Assembly (NCBI GenBank): GCA_964414555.1
Contig: CAYPWW010000002.1
Coordinates: forward strand, 26,555-90,554
DNA length: 64,000 nucleotides
Reading direction: 5' to 3'
Source: Litorimonas sp964414555
GTDB taxonomy: Bacteria; Pseudomonadota; Alphaproteobacteria; Caulobacterales; Maricaulaceae
In this document: positions 1-9,108 of the stretch, in pieces
How positions within the stretch are numbered: the first letter of the stretch is position 1
Layout of the letters: the number at the start of each line of letters is the position of its first letter
The notes under the pieces: model-generated
The model's input: only the letters and a program-made list of their open reading frames with translations
Database searches by the model: none
What the model was told of the DNA's origin: nothing
Translations under genes and position numbers: made by a program

Positions 1-11
1 ACGCCATCGCT

Positions 12-1511
12 ATGACCAATCGGCAAATTCGATCCATTTGCATTCTCGGCGGCGGAACGGCCGGCTGGATGACAGCTGCCGGAATCTCGAACAAACTCAA
101 AGGCTTGGGTGTCGACATCCAACTCATCGAGTCCGATCAAATTGGAACTGTGGGCGTCGGCGAAGCCACCCTGCCACATATCCGTTTCTTCAATAACACG
201 CTGGGAATTGACGAGCGCGAATTTATGCGCGCGACGAAAGCGACCTTCAAACTCGGTATCGAATTTTGCGATTGGGGCAGGTTGGGTGATCACTATGTCC
301 ATCCCTTTGGCGATTACGGCGCGCCAATCGACGGTGTGGACTTCCATCATTTTTGGCTCCGACTGTGGCAGAAAGGTCACAAAACCTCGCTAGATGATTA
401 CGCCTTCCCCGTTTTGGCCGCAGAGGCCGGAAAGTTCCGCCACCCCGGCGCAGATACATCTGAAATCGGGAATAATTTCGGCTATGCCTATCAGTTCGAT
501 TCTGGGCGCTACGCCAAGTTTCTCCGGCGCTATGCCGAAGACAATGGCGTCACCCGCACCGAGGGTCGCGTGACGGCTGCGACGCGGGATGCGAACACCG
601 GACATGTCACAAAGATCACCTTAGAAGACGGCACCTCCGCTACGGCAGATCTATTCATCGATTGCTCTGGCTTTCGTGGCGTGTTGATCGAGCAAGAGTT
701 GAACACGGGGTATGAGGATTGGAGCCAGTGGCTGCCGTGTAACCGCGCCATCGCCGTTCCGTGCGAGCAGGCTGGACCCTCCCTGCCCTATACACGGGCA
801 ACGGCGCGCAAGGCGGGCTGGCAATGGCGCATCCCGCTGCAACACCGAACGGGCAATGGTCATGTCTATTGGAACGAATATATCTCTGACGAGGCGGCGC
901 TGGATCAGCTCATGTCCACGCTGGAAGGCCCAGCCACGGCAGAGCCAAAGCAGCTCTATTTCAAAACGGGCAAGCGCAAGAGGCTCTGGAATCAGAATGT
1001 CATCGCCATCGGTCTGAGCGGGGGCTTTCTGGAGCCTTTAGAATCAACCTCAATCCATTTGATCCAGCAGGGCGTGACGGAATTGCTGGAGCTCTTCCCT
1101 GACCGCGATTTCGACCCCGCGGATGCGCGCGAATATAATCGCCGCATGGACCTGCAATTTGACCGCGTTCGCGACTTCTTGCTGCTGCATTATGTTGCGA
1201 CCCAACGCGATGACAGCGAGATGTGGCGCTATTTTCGCAATATGACCCTGCCCGTCAGCTTGCAGGAGAAGATCGAGAGCTGGACGTCGCGCGGCTATGT
1301 CCAGCGCTATGAGCAGGGCGTCTTCCTACCGCCCAGCTGGGTCGCCGTGATGGCCGGGCAAAATTTGATGCCAGCGCGTTTCGACCCACGTGCCGGCACG
1401 ATGGCAGAGACTGAGATGCGCGAAACGCTGGAAAAGATCGCCACCGCCAGTGCCGCCGCCGTGCAATCCGCCCCAGCGCACGGCGAATATCTGTCCGAGT
1501 TTATCGGCTGA
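12..1511 (+). CDS. Flavin-dependent tryptophan halogenase family protein (copy 1)
   Basis: A 499-residue member of the PrnA/RebH-type flavin-dependent halogenase family, which uses FADH2, oxygen and halide to halogenate an aromatic substrate. The N-terminal FAD-binding GGGTAGWM lies at residues 13-20. The lysine corresponding to PrnA Lys79 is K80 (FKLGIEF), the WxWxIP motif is W270-P275, and the EPLEST segment is at 341-346, so it looks catalytically complete. It is the first of four tandem paralogues separated by 2 bp or overlapping, so one transcript is likely; the operon probably begins left of the window. In Caulobacterales and related bacteria such halogenase-like genes often sit beside TonB receptors and sugar-utilisation genes, and their real substrates are mostly unknown. 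Family assignment is firm; tryptophan as substrate is not. Confidence 0.92.
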   Translation: MTNRQIRSICILGGGTAGWMTAAGISNKLKGLGVDIQLIESDQIGTVGVGEATLPHIRFFNNTLGIDEREFMRATKATFKLGIEFCDWGRLGDHYVHPFGDYGAPIDGVDFHHFWLRLWQKGHKTSLDDYAFPVLAAEAGKFRHPGADTSEIGNNFGYAYQFDSGRYAKFLRRYAEDNGVTRTEGRVTAATRDANTGHVTKITLEDGTSATADLFIDCSGFRGVLIEQELNTGYEDWSQWLPCNRAIAVPCEQAGPSLPYTRATARKAGWQWRIPLQHRTGNGHVYWNEYISDEAALDQLMSTLEGPATAEPKQLYFKTGKRKRLWNQNVIAIGLSGGFLEPLESTSIHLIQQGVTELLELFPDRDFDPADAREYNRRMDLQFDRVRDFLLLHYVATQRDDSEMWRYFRNMTLPVSLQEKIESWTSRGYVQRYEQGVFLPPSWVAVMAGQNLMPARFDPRAGTMAETEMRETLEKIATASAAAVQSAPAHGEYLSEFIG

Positions 1512-1513
1512 GC

Positions 1514-2974
1514 ATGACCGCTGCGCTCTCGCATATTGCCGTTCTGGGTGACGGGCTGGCAGGCACGCTTTGCGCTCTGGCGCTAGCGCGTAAGCTGCCG
1601 AACACAACACAACTGACACTGGTCCGCACACCAGACGGTGCGAGCGCAGATGCCGCTTTCGGGACCGTCGCGACGCCGAGTTTTTATGAATTTCTTCTCG
1701 GCCTTGGCCTGCAAGAGCCAGACCTCATGCTGAAAACGCGATCGGCCTTCTCACTTGGCACGCTATATCTGGAGTGGGGCTCGCAGACGCGCAGCTGGGC
1801 GCAGGTCTACCAACACACACTACCAATTTATGACGGCGTCGGGTTCCACCACTTCATCACGCGGCGGCAACAGGCCGAGCCAAACACGCCAGACCTAGAC
1901 GCGCATCTGATGGCGGTGCAGGCGGCGCGTCGCGGCGTCTTTGCCCATACGCCAGAAGACAAGGACTCCCCATTGGCCGAGGTCGATTACGGCTATCACG
2001 TCCTACCACAAGATTTGACGCGCTGGCTGTCTGCACAACTCTCACAAACGCGAGTGAAAATCGAAAACGGACAGATCGCCGCTTCGCACAGCGTCAAGGA
2101 CACCCTCACCTCTGTTGAGCTGGATACAGGACCAACGATCACGGCCGACCTGTTTATCGATACAGTCGGCGCCGTCGCAGATCAGTCCCGATGGTCCCGC
2201 GAACGCGACATCGCGATCTTATCTTCCGTCCGCCCGCGCAATCGCCCCGCTGGAGTTTGTCGACAAGTCCGGCCCAAAGCCTTTGGCTGGCAAGCCGATA
2301 CCCCGCTGCGAGAGACCCTCCATCGGTTGAGCGTTTGCCACCCGGACCAGCTGGACCTCGCCCGTGCGGGACATGGAGATCCGGCGGCCCAACCGCTGCA
2401 GCGCACAATCGGGCGTTTGTTAGACCCGTGGAAACGCAACGTTCTCGCCTTTGGCCAAGCGGCGTCCTGCGCCTCTCCCGTGACAGCGGCACCCTTGCTT
2501 TTGTTACAGCGCGAGATTGACCGCCTTGTCGAGCTGATCCCCGTCACTTCCGACATGACCATTGAGCGGCGGGAATATAACCGACGCTTTGTCCAAGATT
2601 TTGATCACACGTCGATGTTCGCGCAGGCCTTATTGCAAGCCCCGCCAAAAGCTTCCGGTGCGTTTTGGGAGACTGTGCATAGGCAGGCAATACCGCACGA
2701 ACTCGCAGATAAGATCACCCAATATGAGGGGCGCGGCGGACTTCTCCAGTATGATTATGAGCCATTTTCCATCACCGACTGGACCGTGCTACACGCTGGA
2801 TTAGGGCGACGTCCGCGCCGCTATGATCCGCTGGCTGACCGTCTCGACCCGACACAAATCGCCGCAACGCTCGATAGAAGACGTGACGTCTTCGCAAAAA
2901 CCGCCGATAAGATGCCGCCGCATGATGTCTATCTGGGCAAATTTCTGGATTATCTGAGACGCAAACATGGATAG
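1514..2974 (+). CDS. Degenerate tryptophan-halogenase-like protein (copy 2), probably inactive
   Basis: A 486-residue paralogue of its three neighbours that keeps the fold outline but not the active site. The glycine motif is altered to LGDGLAG (residues 11-17). The position equivalent to the catalytic lysine is S80 (AFSLG). The WxWxIP motif is replaced by FGWQADTP. The EPLEST segment reads SPVTAAP. The end of the protein (DYLRRKHG) and conserved stretches such as YNRRF and GVGFHHF still align with the siblings. It starts 2 bp after copy 1 and overlaps copy 3 by 8 bp, so it is translated as part of the same operon. The long intact frame argues against simple decay; a scaffold or regulatory partner role is possible but is inference. 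Confidence 0.85.
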   Translation: MTAALSHIAVLGDGLAGTLCALALARKLPNTTQLTLVRTPDGASADAAFGTVATPSFYEFLLGLGLQEPDLMLKTRSAFSLGTLYLEWGSQTRSWAQVYQHTLPIYDGVGFHHFITRRQQAEPNTPDLDAHLMAVQAARRGVFAHTPEDKDSPLAEVDYGYHVLPQDLTRWLSAQLSQTRVKIENGQIAASHSVKDTLTSVELDTGPTITADLFIDTVGAVADQSRWSRERDIAILSSVRPRNRPAGVCRQVRPKAFGWQADTPLRETLHRLSVCHPDQLDLARAGHGDPAAQPLQRTIGRLLDPWKRNVLAFGQAASCASPVTAAPLLLLQREIDRLVELIPVTSDMTIERREYNRRFVQDFDHTSMFAQALLQAPPKASGAFWETVHRQAIPHELADKITQYEGRGGLLQYDYEPFSITDWTVLHAGLGRRPRRYDPLADRLDPTQIAATLDRRRDVFAKTADKMPPHDVYLGKFLDYLRRKHG

Positions 2975-4478
2975 CGCGAATACACCTCTCAAACATATCG
3001 TGATCGTCGGGGGTGGCTCTGCCGGCTGGATGGCCGCGGCCGCGTTCTCCTCCCTGCTCTCACCAGAGGTGACCAAGATCACCCTGATTGAGTCTGATAA
3101 GATCGGTACGGTCGGCGTCGGCGAAGCGACCATTCCCGACATGATCAATTTCAACGCCATGTTGGGGATTAATGAGGCCGAGTTCCTCAATTCCGTGAAC
3201 GGCACGTTCAAGCTGGGCATTGAATTCACTGATTGGGGTAAATTGGGCGAGAGTTATTTCCACCCCTTCGGCCAAATCGGGGTCGATATGCAGGGCATCG
3301 ATTTCCACCAATATTGGCTCCATTCCAAAGCGGGCGGCAATCCATCTGCGCTGGAGGATTACAGCCTCTGCGCCTTGGCGGCCCATGCCGATAAATTCAC
3401 TCTACCCAACCCCAATCCGCGTTCTGTCCTGTCTCGCTTGAACTACGCCTATCATATCGATGCGACGCGCTATGCGCGCTACCTACGCGATTATGCCGAA
3501 GCGCGCGGGATCACCCGTGTTGAGGGCATTGTTCAGACAGTCGCGCGCGACGGTGAGAGCGGCGATATTACAGGACTGACCCTAAAAGACGGCACAGCGA
3601 TCGAGGGCGATTTCTTTTTCGACTGCACCGGCTTTCGCGCCGTGCTGGCAGAAAAAGAACTAGGCGTTGGCTATACGGATTGGTCACATTGGCTGCCTTG
3701 CGACACGGCCCAAACGGTGGCGACGGAACGCGATGGACCGCTGCTGTCCTACACCAAGGCCACCGCCAAAACGGCCGGTTGGCAATGGCGCATCCCAACT
3801 CAGCACCGCACGGGCAATGGCCATATTTATTCCAGCCAATATATGAGCGACGATGAGGCTATCGACGTCCTAAAAGATGGGCTGGATGCCAAGCCCCTCG
3901 GCGAGCCGCGAAAGATCGCGTTTAAGACGGGTTGCCGGACATCTTATTGGACAAATAATTGTATTTCGCTTGGCCTCTCTGCAGGCTTCTTGGAGCCACT
4001 GGAATCGACCTCACTTTATCTCATACAAGTAGGCATTACGAACTTCATCTCGCTCTTCCCCACGCGTTATGTATCTGACGTCGTTCGCACCGAATATAAC
4101 CGCAAATTACAGCTGGAATTTGATCAAGTCCGCGACTTTATCATCCTGCATTATAAAGCAACGGAACGCGACGACAGCCCGTTCTGGAATTACTGCCGCA
4201 CGATGGATATTCCAGACAGCTTACAAGCCAAGATGGATCTGTTTGCAGCCGCTGGACGGGTCTTCCGCAATGACGATGAGCTGTTTTCCAAGCCGAGTTG
4301 GATCGCCGTTATGTTGGGGCAAAATATCGTCCCAGCTGCGACCGACCCGATCGTTGCGTCCCTGCCATTAGAGAAAGTGGCACACAGCCTGAACTCCATG
4401 CAATCCGCCATGCGTCAAGCGACGGCACAGATGCCGAGCCATGCCGAATTTTTGCAAAAATACGGGGCGGCTGTCTGA
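2967..4478 (+). CDS. Flavin-dependent tryptophan halogenase family protein (copy 3)
   Basis: A 503-residue flavin-dependent halogenase family protein. The FAD-binding GGGSAGWM is at residues 15-22, the catalytic lysine is K82 (FKLGIEF), and WQWRIP is at 272-277. The EPLEST motif is intact (GFLEPLESTS). It begins inside the last codons of copy 2 (8-bp overlap) and its stop overlaps the start of copy 4 (TGATG), which suggests translational coupling. It resembles copies 1 and 4 far more than copy 2. It is presumably cytoplasmic and needs a flavin reductase for FADH2; none is visible in the window. Substrate unknown. Confidence 0.92.
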   Translation: MDSANTPLKHIVIVGGGSAGWMAAAAFSSLLSPEVTKITLIESDKIGTVGVGEATIPDMINFNAMLGINEAEFLNSVNGTFKLGIEFTDWGKLGESYFHPFGQIGVDMQGIDFHQYWLHSKAGGNPSALEDYSLCALAAHADKFTLPNPNPRSVLSRLNYAYHIDATRYARYLRDYAEARGITRVEGIVQTVARDGESGDITGLTLKDGTAIEGDFFFDCTGFRAVLAEKELGVGYTDWSHWLPCDTAQTVATERDGPLLSYTKATAKTAGWQWRIPTQHRTGNGHIYSSQYMSDDEAIDVLKDGLDAKPLGEPRKIAFKTGCRTSYWTNNCISLGLSAGFLEPLESTSLYLIQVGITNFISLFPTRYVSDVVRTEYNRKLQLEFDQVRDFIILHYKATERDDSPFWNYCRTMDIPDSLQAKMDLFAAAGRVFRNDDELFSKPSWIAVMLGQNIVPAATDPIVASLPLEKVAHSLNSMQSAMRQATAQMPSHAEFLQKYGAAV

Positions 4479-5998
4479 TGTCGGGCACGGCTGATCGCAA
4501 GATTCGTAAGATCGTCATCGTTGGCGGTGGGACCGCTGGCTGGATGGTCGCGGCGGGCATGTCGCGCCTGATCAACGACCCTGAAATTTCAATCAAATTA
4601 ATTGAAAGCGAGGCCATTGGCACAGTCGGGGTCGGCGAAGCGACCATCCCGCACATCACCTATTTCAACCGTCTGTTGGGGCTTGATGAAGACGATTTTA
4701 TTCGCAAGACGAATGCGACGTTCAAGCTGGGTATTGAGTTCGTCGATTGGGGGCGTTTGGGCGAGAGCTATATCCATCCCTTTGGCGAGTATGGTGCCCC
4801 GATGGAGGGCGTGCGCTTTCACCATTTCTGGCACCGCTATCACGCGATGGGTAAGGCGCCGCATATCGACGCCTACTGCCTGCAAAACCTCGCCGCGAAA
4901 GCGGGCAAGTTCCAGCGCCCTGAGACAGGTAAAGGCTACACACCCCTGTCCGGCATCACCTATGCGTTCCAGTTCGATGCAACGCTTTATGCGAAGTTCA
5001 TGCGCGACTTCTCGGAAGCGCGCGGTGTCACCCGTGTCGAAGGCCGGATCACCCGCGCCGAACAAGATGCGCAGAGCGGACACATCACCCAGGTCATCAT
5101 GGAAAATGGCAACACACATGATGGCGAACTCTTCATCGATTGTTCCGGCTTTCGCGGGTTGCTGATCGAACAAACCTTGAAAACCGGTTATACGGATTGG
5201 AGCCAATGGCTGCCTGTGAACCGGGCGGTCGCGCGCGCGAGCCAGTCAACAGGCGCACCTTACCCATACACCCGCGCCACGGCGAAATCCGCAGGCTGGC
5301 AATGGCGGATTCCGCTGCAATCGCGCATCGGGAACGGACATGTCTATTGCTCGGACTATATCAGTGATGATGATGCCCTCGCGACCCTGAACGCGGGACT
5401 GGATTCTGAGCCGATATCTGAGCCGAATTTCCTGCGCTTCAAGACAGGCATCCGCAAACAGGCGTGGAATAAAAATGTGATCGCCCTCGGCCTCGCAGCT
5501 GGCTTTCTCGAACCCCTCGAGTCGACGTCGATCCACCTGATCCAGACAGCGGTTGCGCGCCTGATGGCAAGCTTTCCTGACAAGGAATTCTCACAAACCA
5601 ATATTGATTATTTCAACGAACGGACGCTCACGGAATATGAGCAGGTGCGCGACTTCTTGATCTTGCACTATAAAGCCACAACGCGGGACGACACGCCGTT
5701 CTGGCGTTATTGCCGCGATATGGACGTGCCGGACACACTATCCCAACGCATGGCGCTTTATCAGGCCAATGCGCGGCTATACCGCCATGATAATGAGGTG
5801 TTTGGTGAGACGAGTTGGTTCGCCGTTATGCATGGGCAAGGCCTAAAGCCGCGCGCTTATCACCCCATGGCAGACACGGTGCCAGAGGACCTCTTGGCAC
5901 AACGTATGGACAGGATTGCCGATGTCACAGCCGAAAGCCTGAAACGGATGCCGACGCACGAATCCTATATCAACGCGCATTGTCGGGCAGACCTTTAG
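4478..5998 (+). CDS. Flavin-dependent tryptophan halogenase family protein (copy 4)
   Basis: A 506-residue flavin-dependent halogenase family protein. I chose the ATG at 4478, which overlaps the stop of copy 3, because the N-terminus then aligns with its siblings; the frame is open 180 bp further upstream, inside copy 3, without family similarity. GGGTAGWM is at residues 16-23, the catalytic lysine is K83 (FKLGIEF), and the WQWRIP and EPLEST motifs are intact. It is the last halogenase of the run; 74 bp separate it from the secreted TPR protein. It is closest to copy 1 by eye (for example ETSWFAVMHGQ against PPSWVAVMAGQ near the end). Confidence 0.92.
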   Translation: MSGTADRKIRKIVIVGGGTAGWMVAAGMSRLINDPEISIKLIESEAIGTVGVGEATIPHITYFNRLLGLDEDDFIRKTNATFKLGIEFVDWGRLGESYIHPFGEYGAPMEGVRFHHFWHRYHAMGKAPHIDAYCLQNLAAKAGKFQRPETGKGYTPLSGITYAFQFDATLYAKFMRDFSEARGVTRVEGRITRAEQDAQSGHITQVIMENGNTHDGELFIDCSGFRGLLIEQTLKTGYTDWSQWLPVNRAVARASQSTGAPYPYTRATAKSAGWQWRIPLQSRIGNGHVYCSDYISDDDALATLNAGLDSEPISEPNFLRFKTGIRKQAWNKNVIALGLAAGFLEPLESTSIHLIQTAVARLMASFPDKEFSQTNIDYFNERTLTEYEQVRDFLILHYKATTRDDTPFWRYCRDMDVPDTLSQRMALYQANARLYRHDNEVFGETSWFAVMHGQGLKPRAYHPMADTVPEDLLAQRMDRIADVTAESLKRMPTHESYINAHCRADL

Positions 5999-6072
5999 TC
6001 ACCCCCAACAGTCCAACTTGCCTTTTTAGATTTTTCTGATATATCGAATATCAATAAGGATTGAGGATCGAT

Positions 6073-6783
6073 ATGAAAACCTATTTGATCACCCTCGCGC
6101 TCGCTGGCTTGCTCGCGGCGCCCGCCCTCGCTCAGGAAATTCCTCAAGAGGAGGAGGAAGACGTTGTCACCGCGACGGGCGTCACAACGCGACAAGACCC
6201 AGCTATGGCAGCTTGGGCCGCCGGTGATTACGTCACGGCAGAGATTGAATTTGACAAAAACCAGACCTGCGCTTTGCGGGTTGAGCGAAACTTTCGCGCC
6301 GGTGTCGAGGCCGCGGGCGACAGCACCATCCGCGCAGATGTTGGGACGGATATCAACGCCCCGACAACCCCCAGTGGCGGGCTTGGCGGCGCCAATGTAC
6401 AATCAGCGCCTTCCGCAATCCCGACAGCTCAGATTGGATCGAATAATTTTCGAAACAATGACGCACCAGACAAACGGACCTGTAACGATCGTCCCTTTGA
6501 CCTTTACATGCGCGGCCTGTCACAGATCAAACTCGGCAAATTAGAAGAGGCGAAGGCTTCGCTGACGAGCGCCGTCGCCCTTCGGAAAACAAATTGCGAT
6601 GCCTATTTCCGCTTGGCCTTGTTGGAAATCCAAGACGGCGATTCAAAGGCGGCCCGCAAGCGCCTGAAACAGCTGAAAAAGGCCGCTCGGAAAAATGACA
6701 AGCGCCCGAGCTATAAAATTGCCGTGTGTGATAAAGTCGAAACCGAGGCGCAGGTCGCTTACCTTCAAGCGGCTCTGCAGTAA
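6073..6783 (+). CDS. Secreted TPR-like protein
   Basis: A 236-residue protein with a clear signal peptide (MKTYLITLALAGLLAAPALAQ, cleavage after residue 21), so it acts in the periplasm. I chose ATG 6073, preceded by GAGG about 7 nt upstream, over an in-frame TTG at 6061. The C-terminal half (about residues 140-205) has TPR-like helical pairs (SQIKLGKLEEAKASL and AYFRLALLEIQDGDSKAARKRL) followed by a lysine-rich stretch. The middle is low-complexity and rich in G, P and N. Cysteines in the C-terminal part could form disulfides. It follows the halogenase operon by 74 bp and may be its last gene. Molecular function unknown; TPRs suggest protein binding. Confidence 0.75.
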   Translation: MKTYLITLALAGLLAAPALAQEIPQEEEEDVVTATGVTTRQDPAMAAWAAGDYVTAEIEFDKNQTCALRVERNFRAGVEAAGDSTIRADVGTDINAPTTPSGGLGGANVQSAPSAIPTAQIGSNNFRNNDAPDKRTCNDRPFDLYMRGLSQIKLGKLEEAKASLTSAVALRKTNCDAYFRLALLEIQDGDSKAARKRLKQLKKAARKNDKRPSYKIAVCDKVETEAQVAYLQAALQ

Positions 6784-6801
6784 TCTGAACGTCAATTAAA
6801 T

Positions 6802-6827
6802 GCGCTGTCGCTACGATTTGACAGCGC
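6802..6827 (+). terminator. Hairpin downstream of the TPR gene
   Basis: A perfect 8-bp inverted repeat (GCGCTGTC at 6802-6809, GACAGCGC at 6820-6827) with a 10-nt loop lies 19 bp after the TPR stop codon. There is no T-run behind it, so it may stabilise or process the transcript rather than act as a classical intrinsic terminator. Confidence 0.4.
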
Positions 6828-6876
6828 TGTCGTCGCGGCACATATTCCCAATATTATTCCAATACAGGGGACCCTC

Positions 6877-7506
6877 ATGATTAAACGCCTTCTCATTCCC
6901 GCCGTCGCAACCGTCGCCTTGCTCAGCTCGCCGGCACTCGCCAAGAAAAAGAAATCTGACCCCGCACAAGACGCGGCCATGGCACAAGCCCTGGCGGCGC
7001 TGGATGCGCAGTTGCCAGGTACGCTCGTCAATAACCCTTACTCTGTTCAGTGGAGCACAGATGGCGGCGACAATCGCGGGTCCATCGTTGAGGCCCCCGG
7101 TATTCCCGGTGGAATGGCCTATCAGGTTCGTGTCAAAAAGAAGAAGCGCAATGCTTGGGACATCGCGTCTCGCTTTGCGATGGAAAAAGACATCAAAGAA
7201 GGCGACGTCATTCTCATGAAATATTGGGCCCGCGCCGCAAAGCCGCCCAAGGGCTCTGAGACTGGGAAAGTCATGGTGTCGATCCAGCGGAACATTGATC
7301 CCTATGACGATATCTTCATCGAAAATATCGAACCGACGACAGAGTGGAGAGAATATACGGCGACGGGCGTCGCTAAGCGTGATTATTCCGCTGATAAAAC
7401 GAATTTAAACTACAATCTGGCGCAAGCGAAACAGACGCTAGAGTTTGGATCATTTTATATCATGAACCTCGGTCCGAACGGGGATGCGACGCCTTATCTG
7501 AAGTAG
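6877..7506 (+). CDS. Secreted beta-sandwich (carbohydrate-binding-like) protein
   Basis: A 209-residue exported protein. The signal peptide is MIKRLLIPAVATVALLSSPALA, followed by a basic KKKK patch. The mature part looks like one jelly-roll domain of the galactose-binding or CBM4/9 type: it has a strand pattern like NRGSIVEAPGIPGGMAYQVRV, a central LMKYWARA strand and a closing FGSFYIMNLGP strand. Such domains occur in marine polysaccharide-degrading bacteria as stand-alone or enzyme-attached sugar binders. It sits between the halogenase/TPR genes and the convergent galactoside genes and is followed by a strong terminator. A carbohydrate-binding role is inferred from fold impression and context only. 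Confidence 0.6.
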   Translation: MIKRLLIPAVATVALLSSPALAKKKKSDPAQDAAMAQALAALDAQLPGTLVNNPYSVQWSTDGGDNRGSIVEAPGIPGGMAYQVRVKKKKRNAWDIASRFAMEKDIKEGDVILMKYWARAAKPPKGSETGKVMVSIQRNIDPYDDIFIENIEPTTEWREYTATGVAKRDYSADKTNLNYNLAQAKQTLEFGSFYIMNLGPNGDATPYLK

Positions 7507-7535
7507 ATCTCGCGCCACAACCGCGATTAATTTTG

Positions 7536-7566
7536 ACCGCGCTGAATTTTCGGCGCGGTTTTTTTC
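7536..7566 (+). terminator. Intrinsic terminator after the beta-sandwich gene
   Basis: The stem ACCGCGC (7536-7542) pairs with GCGCGGT (7553-7559) across a 10-nt loop and is followed by six further T residues. It lies between two convergent genes and ends the plus-strand transcript. Confidence 0.85.
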
Positions 7567-7576
7567 TGCGCAGAGC

Positions 7577-9085
7577 TTAGCCAAACATTTGAACGTCTCC
7601 GTCCTTTTCTAACCCTTCGACCGGACCTTTTCCAAAGACCTTATGCGCGTCCCATATCGGGCGCGAACCCATCACAAAGCTCACCAAGAGGGCTAGGGCC
7701 ACGCTGCTGATCAATGTGATCGCCATGAGGTGAATATAGTGCAGCTCGATATTCTGCTCATCTCCATCGAAAACGTGGATCGCCCAGCCATAGAAAATCA
7801 CGCCGAAAATCACAGCTAAAATCACGGCAACCGCATTCACATTCCGGAACAAGAGCCCGACCAAAAAGGCTGACAGAATGGGCATGGACAGCAGACCATA
7901 GAGCGTCTGAACGGTGTTAATCACACTGCTTTCGGGATCATTGAAAATCGGGATCATGACAAAGGCCATCAGGACCATAATGATCGACACCCAGAAGGAT
8001 AATCGTCGAATATTTGGGCGTTTATTCACATAGGCTTCGTGGATATCCATAACCCAGAGCGCCGCTGACGCATTGAGAATGGAATTAAATGTGGTCAGAA
8101 CCGCCGCAGCAATGGCCGCTGCAAAAGCACCCGACAAGAAGGTCGGCAAGACATCCCCGACCAAACGCCCATAAGTCGCATCGCCAATATCGCCGTAGAG
8201 TTTGAAGGCCACAATTCCGGGCAACACAATGATCGGCGGAATAATCAACAGGCGGATTGCGGCCGCCGCAAGGATGCCTTTTTGCGCCTCTTTCACGCTG
8301 GGGCTGGCCATGGCGCGCTGCGTGATCGTCTGGTTTGTCGACCAATAAAACATCTGGATGAACAACATGCCGGTGAACAGTGTCGCAAAGGGGATGTCGC
8401 TATCCGGCGCGCCGATGAGGGTCAGGCGCTCTCGCGGAATTCCAGAGAAGTCCCAGCCGATCGCGTTCAACGCAATGATCGTGACGGTCACCGCGAGGCC
8501 GAGCAAAAGAATACCTGAAAATGTGTCGGACACGGCCACGGCACGAAGCCCGCCAAAGATTGCATAGGCCGAGCCGACAACTGCAAATATCGCAGAAATT
8601 AAATAGAGGTTCACATCCAGATCGAATAGATTGATCATAAACAACGATCCTCCATAGAGGATCGCGGGTAGAAAGATGAAAATATTCCCTAGCAAGAACA
8701 GCACTGAAATCAGTGCGCGGATATGCTTATTGTTATACCGCCGCTCCAGCAGCTCCGTCGTCGTCGTGCAATTATATTTATAATAAACCGGGATAAAGAC
8801 GAAGGTCAGCAGCAAGAGGCCAACAACCGCCGCCAATTCCCACCACGCCAAGAGCGCCATCTGCGCGCCGTTCATACCAACGAGCTGATCTGTTGAAAGG
8901 TTCGTCAGCGTGATCGAACCCGCCACAAAATACCAATTCAGCCCACCCCCAGCGAGGAAGTAATCATCCGCCGCATTCTCGCCTGATCCGCGCGAGGTTT
9001 CCCCGCGGCACACCCACCACGTGGCCGCCGCGATCAAAGCTGACAGACCCAAGAAGACGGCAATTTGTGTGATGTCGAGCTGCAT
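7577..9085 (-). CDS. Sodium/solute symporter, SGLT (SSS/SLC5) family
   Basis: A 502-residue inner-membrane transporter with about 14 hydrophobic helices. It matches the SSS family and looks like the vSGLT sugar branch: an early GSITLTNLSTDQLVGMNG segment, then ELLERRYNNKHIRALIS and the YAIFGGLRAVAVSD signature. I chose ATG 9085, which has AAGGGA 8 nt upstream and leaves a 23-bp gap to the alpha-galactosidase gene; the frame is open to 9121 but would then overlap that gene. The order alpha-galactosidase then symporter on one strand points to uptake of galactose, galactoside or glucose driven by sodium, which suits a marine organism. The exact sugar cannot be read from the sequence. Confidence 0.88.
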   Translation of the reverse strand: MQLDITQIAVFLGLSALIAAATWWVCRGETSRGSGENAADDYFLAGGGLNWYFVAGSITLTNLSTDQLVGMNGAQMALLAWWELAAVVGLLLLTFVFIPVYYKYNCTTTTELLERRYNNKHIRALISVLFLLGNIFIFLPAILYGGSLFMINLFDLDVNLYLISAIFAVVGSAYAIFGGLRAVAVSDTFSGILLLGLAVTVTIIALNAIGWDFSGIPRERLTLIGAPDSDIPFATLFTGMLFIQMFYWSTNQTITQRAMASPSVKEAQKGILAAAAIRLLIIPPIIVLPGIVAFKLYGDIGDATYGRLVGDVLPTFLSGAFAAAIAAAVLTTFNSILNASAALWVMDIHEAYVNKRPNIRRLSFWVSIIMVLMAFVMIPIFNDPESSVINTVQTLYGLLSMPILSAFLVGLLFRNVNAVAVILAVIFGVIFYGWAIHVFDGDEQNIELHYIHLMAITLISSVALALLVSFVMGSRPIWDAHKVFGKGPVEGLEKDGDVQMFG

Positions 9086-9108
9086 AGCTGATTCCCTTGG
9101 CAAATGGC

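Noticed and set aside
647..652. AGATCT avoidance as support for a BglII-like specificity
   Set aside because: AGATCT occurs several times in the window, so there is no visible avoidance. A genome-wide count would be needed.
12..5998. Pyrrolnitrin- or rebeccamycin-like biosynthetic gene cluster
   Set aside because: Only halogenase-family genes are present; no other biosynthetic genes of those pathways are adjacent. The neighbourhood is sugar use.
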